NCBI GenBank assembly: GCA_963514095.1
Contig: OY741276.1
Span: 9,257,264-9,321,263 of the forward strand
Direction: 5' to 3'
Length of the DNA: 64,000 nucleotides
DNA from: Eutrigla gurnardus
Lineage: Eukaryota > Chordata > Actinopteri > Perciformes > Triglidae
Below, piece after piece: positions 29,122 through 41,513 of this stretch. The notes beneath the pieces are model-generated. The model was not told the origin of the DNA. It saw only the letters and a program-made list of their open reading frames with translations, and did no database searches. Numbering within the stretch: position 1 is the first letter of the stretch; each line of letters begins with the position of its first letter. Made by a program: the position numbers and the translations under genes.

Positions 29122-29222
29122 GCATTAGTTTGGAGGAGGAGGAGGAGGAAGAGGAGGAAGAAGAAGAAGAAGAAGAAGAGGAGGAGGAGGAGGAGGAGAA
29201 TGGACCCTGCATCTACAGCTGA
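29122..29222 (+). CDS. Candidate alternative terminal exon with poly-Glu tail (C-terminus 2)
   Basis: An excellent acceptor (tccttttttgcattttttc then ag) precedes a frame that, entered in phase 1, reads Gly-Ile-Ser-Leu, then 22 consecutive Glu, then NGPCIYS and a TGA at 29220-29222. The phase-1 entry matches the phase-1 end of the 19805-19970 exon exactly. Joining the two would give a short acidic C-terminus in place of the Thr-rich one at 28421. If spliced instead from the donor at 28622, the same exon is only 3' untranslated sequence. The Glu run comes from GAG/GAA triplets, so the purine repeat could also be a chance non-coding tract. I do not recognise the family. Confidence 0.35.
29133..29198. 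repeat. (GGA/GAA)22 trinucleotide tract
   Basis: Pure purine on the plus strand, mixed GAG and GAA triplets, inside the candidate terminal exon. It may form triplex structure and may vary in length. Confidence 0.95.
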
Positions 29223-29325
29223 TGGCTCCGTCATTCTTTATTCACAATAATAAGCTAGTCACACTGATTCAGCTGTTTTTGTGGATCAGTTTCCTCTGCA
29301 TAAAGCACTTTGTTAATCAATAACA

Positions 29326-29331
29326 ATTAAA
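29326..29331 (+). terminator. Possible poly(A) signal ATTAAA
   Basis: ATTAAA lies 104 nt after the TGA of the 29122-29222 exon. It is a common variant signal, but such hexamers are frequent in AT-rich DNA. Confidence 0.25.
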
Positions 29332-30111
29332 AAGCTATTAGTATAAATATTGCCTTAGGCCCTTGGAAAGCATGTTACTCTAGATGTCTTGTCCAGAGTA
29401 CTTTGTTTTCTTAAAGCAGCAATCAAATATCCAATCCAACATAAATAAGACAAGATTAAATATGATGGAAAGGTTTTGCTATAGAGATTTTACCGTGCTG
29501 CTATTATGGGCAGCACAGGATGGCAGGTCTTAACTTTGATTTGATCTCACACAGTCTGAGTGTTAACCTCCGGGCCAGGATTGTCAAAAATCATGTTTTA
29601 TTTAATGGCAATGGACCTGTGGAGGAGACAATTAGAAAAAATGCTATTAGAAGTAGAAAAAAGAGTTCGTAGCTATACATTATTGCTTAGCATGCATAAA
29701 TCATGGAGCCATTCATTATGTATATTTGTGCTGACTACCAAAGAAACAGGTGTGCAAGTCATATAGAAGACTAATAACTTATTTCCCAGTTTTGTTGTAC
29801 ACCTTGCTCATTAATCAAATTAGCCTCCCCCTTTTTGTTTCACACGCATTCACACACGCAAAAGAAGCTACGACATGTGATGTACATTCTGCTCATAAAT
29901 TCTCCATCATGTATTTTAGGTGCAATAGCCAGTGGCATTATTTGGGGGTTTTGACTTGGTTTTAACAGTATGCAGAGGAGAGATTTGATGTGTGACCACA
30001 GCATGAAATATTCAGTGTACAGTGCTCTGACGCACCTGTGAGAGGAGAGAGGGAGGCAAGAAGAGGGCGGAGAGAAATGTTGTGTTGGGCCAGCAGGACA
30101 TACTTACTTAC

Positions 30112-30154
30112 CTCCATGTAAAACAACATTTTGTCATTCTTACATTTCACTTTC
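30112..30154 (-). other. Microexon-like segment
   Basis: On the minus strand a strong acceptor (atcgtttgtttcatctgtag) and a strong donor (gtaagtaagt) frame 43 nt. Only one of three frames is open: one base plus 14 codons, KVKCKNDKMLFYME. Both sites fit consensus better than most others here. There is no neighbouring partner exon that I can place. Confidence 0.22.
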
Positions 30155-30206
30155 CTACAGATGAAACAAACGATATAATATATGTTCATTTGCATGCTTT
30201 AGAGTC

Positions 30207-30372
30207 GCTGATTTGTGTATTTTGAGGCCTTCAGACAGAGCAAGGCTAACTTCCCCCCCCATTCACAGTCTTTATGCTAAGCTAAGCTAATTTGATGCCG
30301 ACTGTAGCCTCATATTTAAGTAATTCCTCTTCATTTAACTCTCAACAAGAAATGTCAATATGTCAGAATAGT
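30207..30372 (+). mobile_element. Teleost interspersed repeat ('ctaagctaagctaa' family), plus orientation
   Basis: The words cagtctttatgctaagctaa, 'gccgactgtagcctcatatt' and 'tttaactctcaacaagaa' follow the order of a repeat common in spiny-rayed fish. Related pieces lie at about 54.2-54.5 kb. It carries no coding frame, and its ends are approximate. Confidence 0.6.
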
Positions 30373-33180
30373 GCTTTGAAATGAAGAAACATTTGCCTTA
30401 TTGAAACATATGATACGTCTTTTTGATTAGCCTATACTCTCCTACTATTCCCGGACCCCTGACCTTGGTCTGGTATCTTGAGAGGCAGAGATGGCTGGGT
30501 GTGATGAGGTGATGCGGGCGGTTCAAAGTGTCAGATAAACCACTTTTACTGGCCGTTACCACTGGAGAGAGTAGATTTATGGCCCTCATCTCTGCTGATC
30601 ACTCACCGTAAATCAGCCATTCGTGGCTGTGTGTGCATGTGTGTGTTCCCAGCCCTTAGAGACAAAGAAAGAAAGCAACAAGACGTGTTGAAGCAACAAC
30701 AGAAGATGCAGACATGACACAGTGCAGGTAGATGGTGTAGTTGTTAATATCTGATATGGCATTACCTTTCTAGTTGGATGATCCCCCCCCCCCCTCGTCC
30801 TGCTGTGTTCAAAATGTCTCTTAGCATCCAGACTCACAGGTTCGATGGAGCACCATGTCTCTGATTGTTCCTCTGGGCCTTTTAGCCTAATGAGGTGTTT
30901 ACCCCCTATCATTATTCAGCTGGGAGCGGAGCGGAGAGGGAGACGGAGGGGGAAAGGGGGAAGGGGAGGTGCAGGAGGGGGTAAAGAGAGATGGGTAGCA
31001 AAATGGAGACTTGAAGAATGTAAAGAGAAAAAAACAGTTGAAGGAAAATTCAAATAGGAGATGGAGGGAAAATGAGTGATTGTATACGGTCAGAGGAAAG
31101 ATCAGAGAGTTTAAAGAAAAGGAGAGGCAGAGGAGGAAAGAAAGGCAGAGAGGAAGGCGAAGGAGCCCGGTGTTATTTATACCTCCCTCGGCACTCGTCT
31201 TTACCTTTTTTTTTTCCTCCACGAGCTGTTTTACATCGGCGATCTAATTAAATCAAATAAATCACAGCGCGCGCACACACACACAGAAGTATGCACACAC
31301 AACCACAACAGCCCATTCTGATTCTGTTATATTGTGAGCATCTCCTCCCCCTACCCCCTCCACCCGAGATTGAATAAATCTCGATTATGGTGCATTACAC
31401 GGCACATCATTCATGTTGTTTATAGGTCTAAAATATGCAAACAGACCAGGGGCATAAAAGTGATCGATGCTGGAATGGGCTCTTTTTTCTGTTCTGTTCT
31501 CGTCTCACACGCAGCACCAAGCACCGTCACTTACAGATGTCTTGTGTGGGATGAAGACATATTGTGTTGTGTCCTTACTTTGTCCCTTCGTGATGGCTAT
31601 TTTCATTGTCTTTGTGGCCAGGCATCCAAAAGGCGTTTTTATTACCTCATTCACTAAAGCACTCTGTCTCTGCCATTGAGCCATTATTAAATCTAATTAG
31701 CTCTGCCAAACCTTGAATCTGTCACTGAGAGATCTCTTGATAATTGTTAAACAGGGTAAGTTGATCAGTGTTTTTATTGGTTGCAGTGGGACACTTGATA
31801 CATGAAAGACATGCAAACTATAGCCGGTTTATTTCCTCGAAATAACTGCTTCTAGGAGATAACAGTTTGTGCTACGTTGTCCAACTATGTTGTTGGCAAA
31901 TGTGTATTTTTTTTTTCGCCAAACCAAGCATGAAATTAATATTCATATTCTATAATAACCAATCCTTTAAAAGGGATTTCAACAGCTTTTTAATGCAGGT
32001 CATTGTGTCTTTTCACAGTTGAGGGCTGGGGGGCTTGTCTATGTCTCCGTACTGCTATTATATTATATATTGCTGTTTTTATTTGTATGCATGTGTTTTA
32101 TGATGTTGTTTTGTGTCTATGTGACCCCATTGAAAAATAGATCCTTACAATACATTCAAATTATAGTGGACTTTTAATATTCTTTTTTTTTTCTGGTTAC
32201 GATTCACTTTGGTTCCGGTTATGTAGTCTGGTATAAAAATAAATATCATGTTGTAATAGCTGTCAAGATGACTTTTTCTTCATATCATATCAAATTTCTA
32301 CTCATTTCAGCAAATATTTTTAAAGATGCCTTATATGTTTGAGTTGGGAGCAGGATGCAGAGCACAAACCATGTGAAAGATTGAGATGGAAGAAGTATAT
32401 TTAGTTGGACTTGGTGCATCTGTGAGTGTTTGGAACATATTGAACATGTAGATGAATAGTAGCGTATCCTGCAAGAGTGTTTTCACAAATTTCTATTGAT
32501 GGGTTGGTTCTTTATTCCACTGTTAATACTGAGTCATTGTTAACTACAATATTTCTTTGCTACGTGTATGTGAAAGTCATCGGTGAAACTCACCAGAGGT
32601 CAAACCAGTTTCATCAATCCTCTGTCGACCTTTATAACTCGTTTTGTCAATACATGTAAATTTGAAGTGCTATATTTAGCCACAATCATCGAGATGACAG
32701 CTTCATACTTGCAAACACAGCTTGGTGAAAGCCAGATTAGCTGGTGCCTTTAATTAAAGGAGATGTACAGTAGTGGAGAAGAATCAATGTGGAGGTTAAC
32801 AAGTGTTGACAAGGGCAGGAGAGACAGCACGGCTCCATTTAGATGCATTGAGAGGAACGAAACAGGGTTACAATCAGTGGCAGTCGCTGCTGAACTCCTT
32901 CCTGCATCTATCCACCTTGAGGCCTGGATCTGCTGTGGTTAATTTTCTTTCTTTAATTTAGTGCACAGGGGCGTTATTGATATTTTATGTTTTGGAGCTT
33001 GTCAGGCAGCTGCATGAGGCTTCTGCAGATATGCGATTTACCAAACAATTACTCCCAATTCTTGAGAGTACAGGTGAAAATCTGTATGTAGGTTGAAATC
33101 CATGCAGGTTCATTGTATATTACAGAGAAGAGATAAAATTGTTAATTTTGATAGAGGCCTTTTGCTTCCTCTTGTGCCTT

Positions 33181-33212
33181 CTATCATTCATTCTGAAATG
33201 AATGAATGATAG
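33181..33212. repeat. Perfect 12-bp inverted repeat, 8-nt loop
   Basis: ctatcattcatt at 33181-33192 pairs exactly with 33201-33212. It is too short for a microRNA precursor and is probably incidental. Confidence 0.8.
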
Positions 33213-33355
33213 CTGTATACAAGAAACAATGTTTTCAAATTGCTGCTGCAGGTACATGGAGTCTCAGCATATTAAATACACTGTCAAACAATGGCTGGCC
33301 AAAAAATAATATGTAGGCTAAACACTTGCTGCACTATGTAAAATGTTTTCTCCTT

Positions 33356-34236
<881 letters not shown>

Positions 34237-34311
34237 ATGAACTTTGACAATTTCATCTTGAAATGGACCACTGCGTCTCCGCGAGGGAAAAGAGAATGGA
34301 CGTCAGATAAC
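34237..34311 (+). CDS. Possible first coding exon, unknown protein
   Basis: An ATG with A at -3 opens 25 codons that end exactly at a strong donor (gataac before gtaagt). The peptide begins MNFDNFILKWTTAS and ends REWTSDN, with two Trp and a basic stretch. I do not recognise it. The upstream 300-400 bases are richer in CpG than the neighbourhood, as a promoter would be. I could not find a partner exon downstream with confidence, and the frame enters no repeat. Seen: start codon, open frame and donor. Inferred: a first exon. It could equally be a chance frame or part of a transposon. Confidence 0.25.
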
Positions 34312-34613
34312 GTAAGTGAGATAACTAACACTGACACCCTGTATGCTTTAAATCTGACGGTCTGTCTCGTCTCTGCCCGCTGGTCGATTTGCTGAGGTTT
34401 AGCTGAATGTTTTCTATCTTTGATTGACATTTTGCGGTTGAGGTTGCAGTTTGAAGTGGTGTTGAAATGGACTGCGTCATAGTCTACTGAGTTTTTCTAA
34501 TGTCACAATGAGTATAATCTGTTTTTTTTTATTATTACACCACCGTGATCTGAATGTAGTTGGTAAAATGACACATTCCTACATACTTTACTTCTCTGGA
34601 TGGTCTGTGTGAC

Positions 34614-34796
34614 CCTTCTTCTGAACCTCCAGTTCGACTCTTCTTCTGAACCTCCAGTTACAACTCTTCTTCTGAACCTCCAGTTCGACTCTTCTTCTGA
34701 ACCTCCAGTTCTTCTGAACCTCCAGTTACTACTCTTCTTCTGAACCTCCAGTTCTTCTGAACCTCCAGTTACAACTCTCCTTCTGAACCTCCAGTT
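34614..34796. repeat. Minisatellite with mixed 25/26- and 17-bp units, eight copies of a 14-bp core
   Basis: The core ctgaacctccagtt begins at 34621, 34646, 34672, 34697, 34714, 34740, 34757 and 34783. Spacings are 25, 26, 25, 17, 26, 17 and 26 bp, so long units alternate with units lacking about 9 bp. The minus strand stays open through the array (110 codons), but the unit lengths shift the frame and I do not regard it as a gene. Confidence 0.95.
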
Positions 34797-35157
34797 ACAT
34801 TGAGTTGGCTCCTCTAAGAAAAGCTGGCCCAGCAAACACTACGTGTTTTGTTTCAAACTTCTTGTTTGTGCAACTTTTCGCGTTCACGTCGTGCATATGT
34901 GAGAGAGAAAGACAGGAAAGAATGGCTGCCTCTCTTCTTGCAGGTCGGCATGCCACAGCGAGAATGTGGGTTTTTGTGTTTCCAACCGCACACACCAAGC
35001 GTTCTCCATGCGTGTGTGGGAGCGGTGGAGCATGTGCATGTTATTGTGACATATTGAATCTATCCCTGAGCTCTTTTCGCTCCAGTGCAGCAGGGGCCTT
35101 GGGGCCACTCATCTATCTTCCTGGTCTTTGCTGTTGGGCACAGCTACGGTGATCCTG

Positions 35158-35225
35158 ATTGGCAGTCATTACCGAACCCCGGTGGGCGGACACGCCTCAT
35201 TGGTTCAGTGCAGATTTTAGGGCGG
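35158..35225 (+). promoter_or_regulatory. CCAAT/GC-box cluster, promoter-like
   Basis: Within 68 bp there are two inverted CCAAT boxes (ATTGG at 35158 and 35199) and two GC boxes (GGGCGG at 35184 and 35220). The plus strand is open for 147 codons across it (35085-35528), but the translation ends in a Cys/Val-rich part from TG-rich DNA and is unfamiliar. A promoter on either strand is possible. No CpG island of normal size is present. Confidence 0.25.
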
Positions 35226-35750
35226 GTTAAAATGAAGCATAAAGAAGTGTGTGTGCGTGCATGCTTGGATTTTATTGATGATGCTAAGGCTACTGTGTCA
35301 CTCCTTCCTTTGGTCGTCCAAAGAGTGATGTTTGAAGAAATAACGCTTTCAGATATTGAGTCAATTGTATTTTTGGGTTGTTTGCTCATGTGTGTTTGCA
35401 TTCCTGTATATGCTTATGCATCTGTGGACTGTGCGTCTGTCACACATGTGTGTGTGGTCTGGGTGTGCCTCCTTTCATGGCTTTTTAAGCAGCAAGGCAC
35501 TTTAAATGGAAATGTACTTGACATTTAGAAGTAGATGTAATCAGCACCCATTAGAAAGCAGCTGATTTCCTCTTCACCGCCCTCCCTCTCCCACCGCCTC
35601 CCCCGTGCTTCTCTCTTTTTCCCCATCATACAACACTATATGATTTCTTTTTCACACTTTTGATTTATTTCTATTTCTTCCACATTCTGTTGCCTGGCCT
35701 TCTCGCTCCCTTTAAATCTAATTTACCTGCACTCTCTTCCTCCTCCTCCC

Positions 35751-35839
35751 CTGGCTTTCCCCATCAGGGCATTGTAGTTCAAGAATAGATGTCTGATTTC
35801 ATTTCCACATTTTGCTGCGTTCATCTCGGTGTCATTATC
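35751..35839 (+). repeat. Diverged direct duplication, copy 1 (possible conserved element)
   Basis: A pyrimidine-rich lead and ccccatcag are followed by 72 bases (35768-35839) that match 36472-36543 at 57 positions, including tgtctgatttcatttxcaca and gttcatctc. The 17 bases before also match at 15 positions. This copy has an in-frame TAG in the frame that is open in copy 2. Mismatches show no third-position bias, which argues against a coding exon. Confidence 0.75.
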
Positions 35840-36454
35840 AGGGCTCATTCTCAAACGGATAGCAGGAGCGTTGTATCATGCAAAGTAGTGAATCATTGGA
35901 GAGATTTTCTGTTTGTAGGTGTAAGGTTGAGATTGCAGCATCACGACATGCAAGCAAATCTACCTTATTATGAAAACCGCTGGTTTATCTCTCATCATTA
36001 TGAGTCAGGGATCAATGATTTGCTTGACAAATAGGTTTATTTGTCAGAAAATAGTGAAACACATTTGTCTGACCAACAGTCCAAAACGCAGATCTCAAGG
36101 TGACACCTTCAAATTCCTTGTTTTGTCAGTCGACAACTCAAGGATATTGAATTTCAAAAGATGGGAAAGCAGAAAATCCTCACATTTAAGAAGCTGCAAC
36201 CAGGGAATCCAAATTGTAATTTATTTTCCCTCAGTCACCTAATCAGTTAACCATTTTGGCAAGTGTTCATCTCACAATCACAAGAAGTGATTTGATAGGA
36301 CTGGTCATGTTTTTCAGCTACTCTTACTATAATGATGTGCTTGTATGTACTTCTTTATCTTGTTGTAATTACATTTTCTGCTGTGTTTCGCTCTGTTGAA
36401 TGGTGTGCATCGAGAGCAGTGGTCTGTTTTTCTGTCCCACCCCCCCCTCTCCTT

Positions 36455-36543
36455 CTGTCTTTCCTCATCAGGAGATTGTCGTGAAAGAATATATGTCTGA
36501 TTTCATTTGCACAGTCTTCTATGTTCATCTCAATTTCATTATC
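36455..36543 (+). repeat. Diverged direct duplication, copy 2 (possible conserved element)
   Basis: Second copy of the unit at 35751, 704 bp downstream. It also follows a pyrimidine tract and tcatcag, so it looks like an acceptor plus exon, and it is open for 47 codons to a TAG. Because differences between copies fall on all codon positions, I favour a non-coding element, such as an enhancer or an old repeat, over a duplicated exon. Confidence 0.75.
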
Positions 36544-36545
36544 GT

Positions 36546-38935
36546 GTCTCGTCAAAAAGATTGCACCGGGGTTGTGTTGCGACAAAGAATAACAAAACAA
36601 TACCCTGATTAGCATATCCTGATTAGCGTTTGCTTTGAATAACCAGAAATACCTTTTCCCTGATCATACGCAGACACAAGACCAGCGGCTGTATCATCAG
36701 CTTTGCTGTGCACTCCTCACTGTTGCAAACATGCCCTTTATTTTAGGAAGGGCTGAGACGAGTCAGACGTTTAATTTTTGAACATGACTGCGTGTGCTTG
36801 TGTGTGTTTTTGAAGTCTCAAGTATGTGGATTCCCTTTTCCACACGACTTTCATCTGCCGTTCAGATGAAAAGCTTTTTTTTTAGACTCTTTCAAGTGAG
36901 GTAGGCGACAGATGGAGCTCTTCAGTTCATTTTAGGTCATGCTCAGAGTCAAAACAACAAACAACAGTCATGCTATTTGCTAAGGGATGTTCAGAATAAT
37001 GTTTGAATAATAGAAATGATTAAAACAGTTGGGAGAACAAATCATATTAATTAATGATAAACAGCGGAGAGGTGAGCGTGTGTCAGCGTAGCTCGGATGC
37101 CTCAGTTAGTGTGGATACATTGTTTGATCCTAGGGGGAGAGAGAGTTTTCTGGAAAGTTAAATGAGTAAGAGTCGGATGAATTGGTGAGGGCAGGTGCAC
37201 ACGTTTAAAGGACAATAATATAAAATATCTGCAAGGTTGGGTCGTTGACTCTAGCTGGAGAAATAAGCAGCTCTTTGTCCCCTGTAATATGAGACTGAAC
37301 CAATGGATAACAGTGTGCCTTGTAGGTGTGAAATGTGAAGACAAAAGGAGAAAAGCTGTATATTTATTTGCCAATATGTGGACTGATTGATCTGATTGGA
37401 TGTACATCGCGTTGTGACATTGTGTCAAATGGACTTTACTGTCAGCCAGATTGGCAGATAATATTTCTGTGGAAAAGCAAAGCGACATGGGCTTGAAAAG
37501 AAATATGTTTCTGTCTCTCCATGTGAAATCAATGGACAGAGATGAAGGCTTTCAAAGCACAAGACAGATTGAAGGTCAAGTGGATTTCATTATTTCTCAT
37601 TCAAGCAATTTCGAAGATGTAATTTTCTCTTCTTTTGTATCTGATTATTCAATTTAGCTGTCAGCAATCAGAATTATTAGTTTTCTTCCAGCTGCACTTG
37701 GATTTTTGCTGTATGTGTGAATGTGTTGGTATGTGCACGTGCAATCATGTGTGATTCTGATTCAGGATTAACAGTAAATAAACACTGCCTTTGTGACCTT
37801 AATTATGAAGCCAGAAGTACTGACATGTACCACTACATAATTAACATCGGTGTCATAACAATGCACTTTCTAAATCCTGATTTTTGGCAGATGGTGTTTC
37901 TGTTTGAAATTATTTTCATTTTGGTTGCATCCAAATTGATGTGCCACCACCCAGTGATTTTTGGCTGCTCTTGTGATGGAGATGAGATGAATGCTGATTG
38001 ATTTTTGGCGTGCGTCTTAGAAAAATAAATAAGTAAAATTAAATCAGACAATAAAAGCATCCCACTTTTAACAACTGCTTGCAGATTTGGCGAAATACTA
38101 CATTGTATTTGTGTCCTGTAATTGTTTTTTCGTGATGATCTGTTGGTATAAATGTTCTTATTTCTCAGTCATACTTGACCACCAATTATTCTATGAAATA
38201 TGGCATCACCCATATACCTTCTATTGTATAAAGATTAACAGTTGATTTGTTAAATGCCAGTTTATTTAAGTATGAGCATGCTTTGAGTTGGATACATAAT
38301 TTCTCCATACAAGCTTCAGAATGAAATGTCTCCCTCAGTAAAGAATAGACAGGACTGTTATGTTCACTTGTAGGGAAAAATAGGTGCAATAAATAAAAAA
38401 AAAACATCTATAGACAAGTGTTCTGTTATAAAGAAAACAATCACCTTTAAGTTGATGATGGCAAACGTATAGGCAGCATCAGCATTTATTAATTGTGTTT
38501 CTGGTCTCCCTGAAAGTTCAATATTTGCTCTCCTTTTAGCTCTGATTTGAAAATGAGGATAATTATGTCTCCAAACTAAAACTAGAAATGGTTTGTTTCA
38601 GGATTGAATGTTTGAACTCATGTTGTAATCAGCTGAAACAGCAGAATAACAAAGTTGAAACACTGAGACAGAAAATGAGGCATAAAATAGGAAAAGATTA
38701 AGAGAACATCAAACAACAAATTTAAATTCTGGTATTCCATAACAGAGAAGCAATGATTTTTTAATTATGACAAACATGTTTTTAAGTAATATAAAAGTTG
38801 TTTTAGAGTTAATGGATGTGAAAATATCAACTTGCAACTTACAATTGCAATCATCATTTGGCTGCTACCACATGTATTTACCTAACAAGACAAGGTATTG
38901 ACTGAGTATTGACAGCTCATATATCATCATTAAGA

Positions 38936-38937
<2 letters not shown>
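36546..38937. other. No gene seen
   Basis: Plain AT-rich sequence. Local homeodomain- and Fox-like words (ttaattaatg, ataaaca) occur near 37.05 kb, and a doubled cctgattagc near 36.61 kb. Confidence 0.55.

Positions 38938-38971
<34 letters not shown>
38938..38971. repeat. (AC)17 microsatellite
   Basis: A perfect AC run. Confidence 0.97.
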
Positions 38972-38975
<4 letters not shown>

Positions 38976-41204
38976 CATGCACATTTCTTTATTGATATTT
39001 TAGGGAACACAAGTAGCAATTAGATTTGCTTTCCTTGACCGTGATTGACAAATGCAAACATAAATGGATAAAGCTCGAGTGACAAGAAATGCTATGTGTT
39101 TGCGATTTTTGGCACATTTTGTCAAAAAATGAAATGAAAAATGGTTGTCCTGTAGAAGTGGTTTGAGAATTTGACATAAAGTCTGGGCTACTGAAGCCTT
39201 TATAAATGCAAGCAGACTACAGTTGTGATTGTCTGATATTCAAAATACCGATTTTTAGTGGATAATTCCTCCAAAGTGCACACGGTATTTGATACAAAAA
39301 AAAAAAAGAAAGACATAATGATAAAATATGAGCAGTCAGTGGTTACTGCTCATAATTGCAGTTATGGTTCAAAGTAATGGAAAGGTGTTGTATGAGTAGT
39401 TGAGACAATGGTTGTGAACTTATGCCCCTGCTGAGCAACATCATTTGGAAGTGTTAATTACATCCACTACGATGTAAACATGAACCATATTAACAGTCTT
39501 CAAAGCAATCAGATATGGCGTGGAGAGACTTTTCCACATGGCGGGATAAGCTTTTTAGCCTGGGAACACACCAGGCCCAGACGTGTCCATTGCAACAAAT
39601 GAAATTTCCGTATTTGTCCGTGCTTTCCTGCAACATAGTAAAAGGGAAGTTAAAAAGCCACATAGAGGACAGCACAGCTGTGATCTTGCTGAAGAGCTGC
39701 ATATGGTCTGAAGTGGACAAGGAAGCTTTTATTCAGGCAATAGATACTTCTGGTATCTTGCCAAAGAACTCTGGTAAAAGCATAATCTATCAAATGGCAA
39801 CACTACTGAGGACATGGACAGAGATGGTGTTGCAGAGAGAGGTCTGTTTCTTATGGTCGTGTCAAAGCATGCCCTGCTCATTGGAAAAACGGCACAGCAC
39901 CGGGTCGGTCGAGAGATTAATATTTTGGATGAATGTGGTTGCTGGCCCAAGAAAGTGTATTATTACTGTGGACAAGGGACATGCCCCATACACAGAATAA
40001 ATATTTACTGTAATGCGTGCCCTAATGTGAATAGCACAGCACCGTTTTAAGGCAGTACAAGGCCAGATTTGCTTCTAGCCCCTTAATTAATTGAATGCAT
40101 TACATTAGAATAAATAGAGCTACGGTAAATAACTTACTCTGATAAACCTTTGCCTTGAGTATTGTACATTGTACATCCTGCCAGTTTTGGCATATTATTG
40201 TGTTTTTTTGCTGTATTTACAACAACCTCTATAAATACTCTGAGTGAGCTGTATTTTTTTTCTTCATGCCCAAAGACATTTAGAAATGTTTCTACAATTG
40301 TTGCAATTAATTTTGCAGCGCACTTACCATTCCACGTTAATATAACATTCAGTATTTAGTGGATGCTTTTAGCTGTGTCTTACAGTACTTTTAAAGCATG
40401 GGTGCCCAAATTGTTAACAAAATCCCCGAAGCGTGGCAAAAATAGTGCTACTATACTGACCAAACTGTATGGTTTCACCATCTACAACAAATATGTGTAT
40501 GTTTTTATATCATCTTTGACCATCCATCCAATTTTGCGAAGCAATCTGCAGCTGAACGCCAGGACTTATGGCATTTGCCTTGGTACTGGCATGTGAACCA
40601 ACCAATTGGTTCTGGCTCCCTTAGTGCTGATACCCCAACTGCTCCCATTAGTAATGTTGCTGAGCAACACACACAGCGTCTCGTCAGAGTTTTAAACAGA
40701 GTTTCACATTTTATCCAAAGAAGTAAAAGTTGGATCACCAGAGGCTTAATGTCACAGATGGTCACTGCCACAACTTTGCAGTATAAATGCTTTTACTGCA
40801 TTCATTCAATGCAGCGTTTTATCACGAAACAGGACATTGTGGTAAAAGCTGTTGTTCATCTTGTTTGTGTGTTGGAGGTTTGAGGTATGCCTTAACGGAA
40901 ATAAGCACCTTTCACCTGCAGCTCTTTACATAACCTCCCAGTGGATTGCAGGTAGAAATCTTTTAACATGAATCAGCAGCAGCATAAAAGGGCTATTAAT
41001 TAGAGCTTTGAACTCTAACCTACAGTTATGCACAGCTTTTTCTTTTGTGCACCGCATGGCAGTGGTGGCTGGTGGAAATATTGTGAGGAAGGGTTCTGCC
41101 ATGTCTAATCAATTACAGCCAATATCAGAACTACTGCAAAGAAGAAGTGATGGTATCAAAAACAAATGACTACTTTCCAGTTAAATACAATTATCAACAA
41201 TTAT
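38972..41204. other. No firm gene; one long open frame of doubtful meaning
   Basis: The plus strand is open for 161 codons at 39515-40000. Around codons 83-93 it reads LPKNSGKSIIYQM, which resembles the Walker A region of superfamily 2 helicases (LPTGxGKSxxxQ), with the first conserved Thr-Gly replaced. Nothing else in the frame supports a helicase. This could be an ancient pseudogene scrap or coincidence. The rest of the stretch shows nothing. Confidence 0.35.
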
Positions 41205-41210
41205 TTTATT
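41205..41210 (-). terminator. Possible poly(A) signal AATAAA
   Basis: AATAAA on the minus strand lies 304 nt after the stop codon of the 41514-41774 exon. That is a normal 3' UTR length and fits a last exon. Confidence 0.35.
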
Positions 41211-41298
41211 GCAACAGCAAATCAAGTGGTAAACAATGCTGAAAAACACATCAGTATAGCATGTACTGTTATACAGTAAACATGCATTACACTACAAC

Positions 41299-41319
41299 AA
41301 TAATAATAATAATAATAAG
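41299..41319. repeat. (ATA)7 microsatellite
   Basis: A short perfect trinucleotide run, in the predicted 3' UTR of the minus-strand exon. Confidence 0.9.
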
Positions 41320-41513
41320 AATGATGAAAACATGTTTTAGAAAATGCTTATTGAGATGCCGCTATAGACCTTTTGGAAACCATGTAAACATGGAGTGCAA
41401 TCAGGAATAATGGTGTTAAGTCCTTGCTATTCCCATACTTTTGTGTGAGTGATGTTGCCTGCATGCTAATGTGCATAGTGGAGTGGTGAGCATTTTCGTA
41501 GACATCCATCATT

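Larger units (their letters stand above)
29332..33355. other. No firm gene
   Basis: Apart from the repeat at 30.2 kb, the microexon-like segment at 30112-30154 and a 12-base C run at 30783-30794, this is plain sequence. A purine-rich stretch at about 30930-31160 keeps the minus strand open for 107 codons and is compositional. Confidence 0.5.

Noticed and set aside
34503..34835. 110-codon minus frame with repeated peptide units
   Set aside because: It is the translation of the 17/26-bp minisatellite, whose unit lengths shift frame.
35085..35528. 147-codon plus frame
   Set aside because: By my rough estimate, frames of 120 or more codons are expected several times by chance in 64 kb of AT-rich DNA. 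The second half is Cys/Val-rich and no domain is seen.
35768..36615. Mutually exclusive duplicated exons
   Set aside because: Copy 1 has an in-frame stop and the differences between copies are not concentrated at third codon positions.
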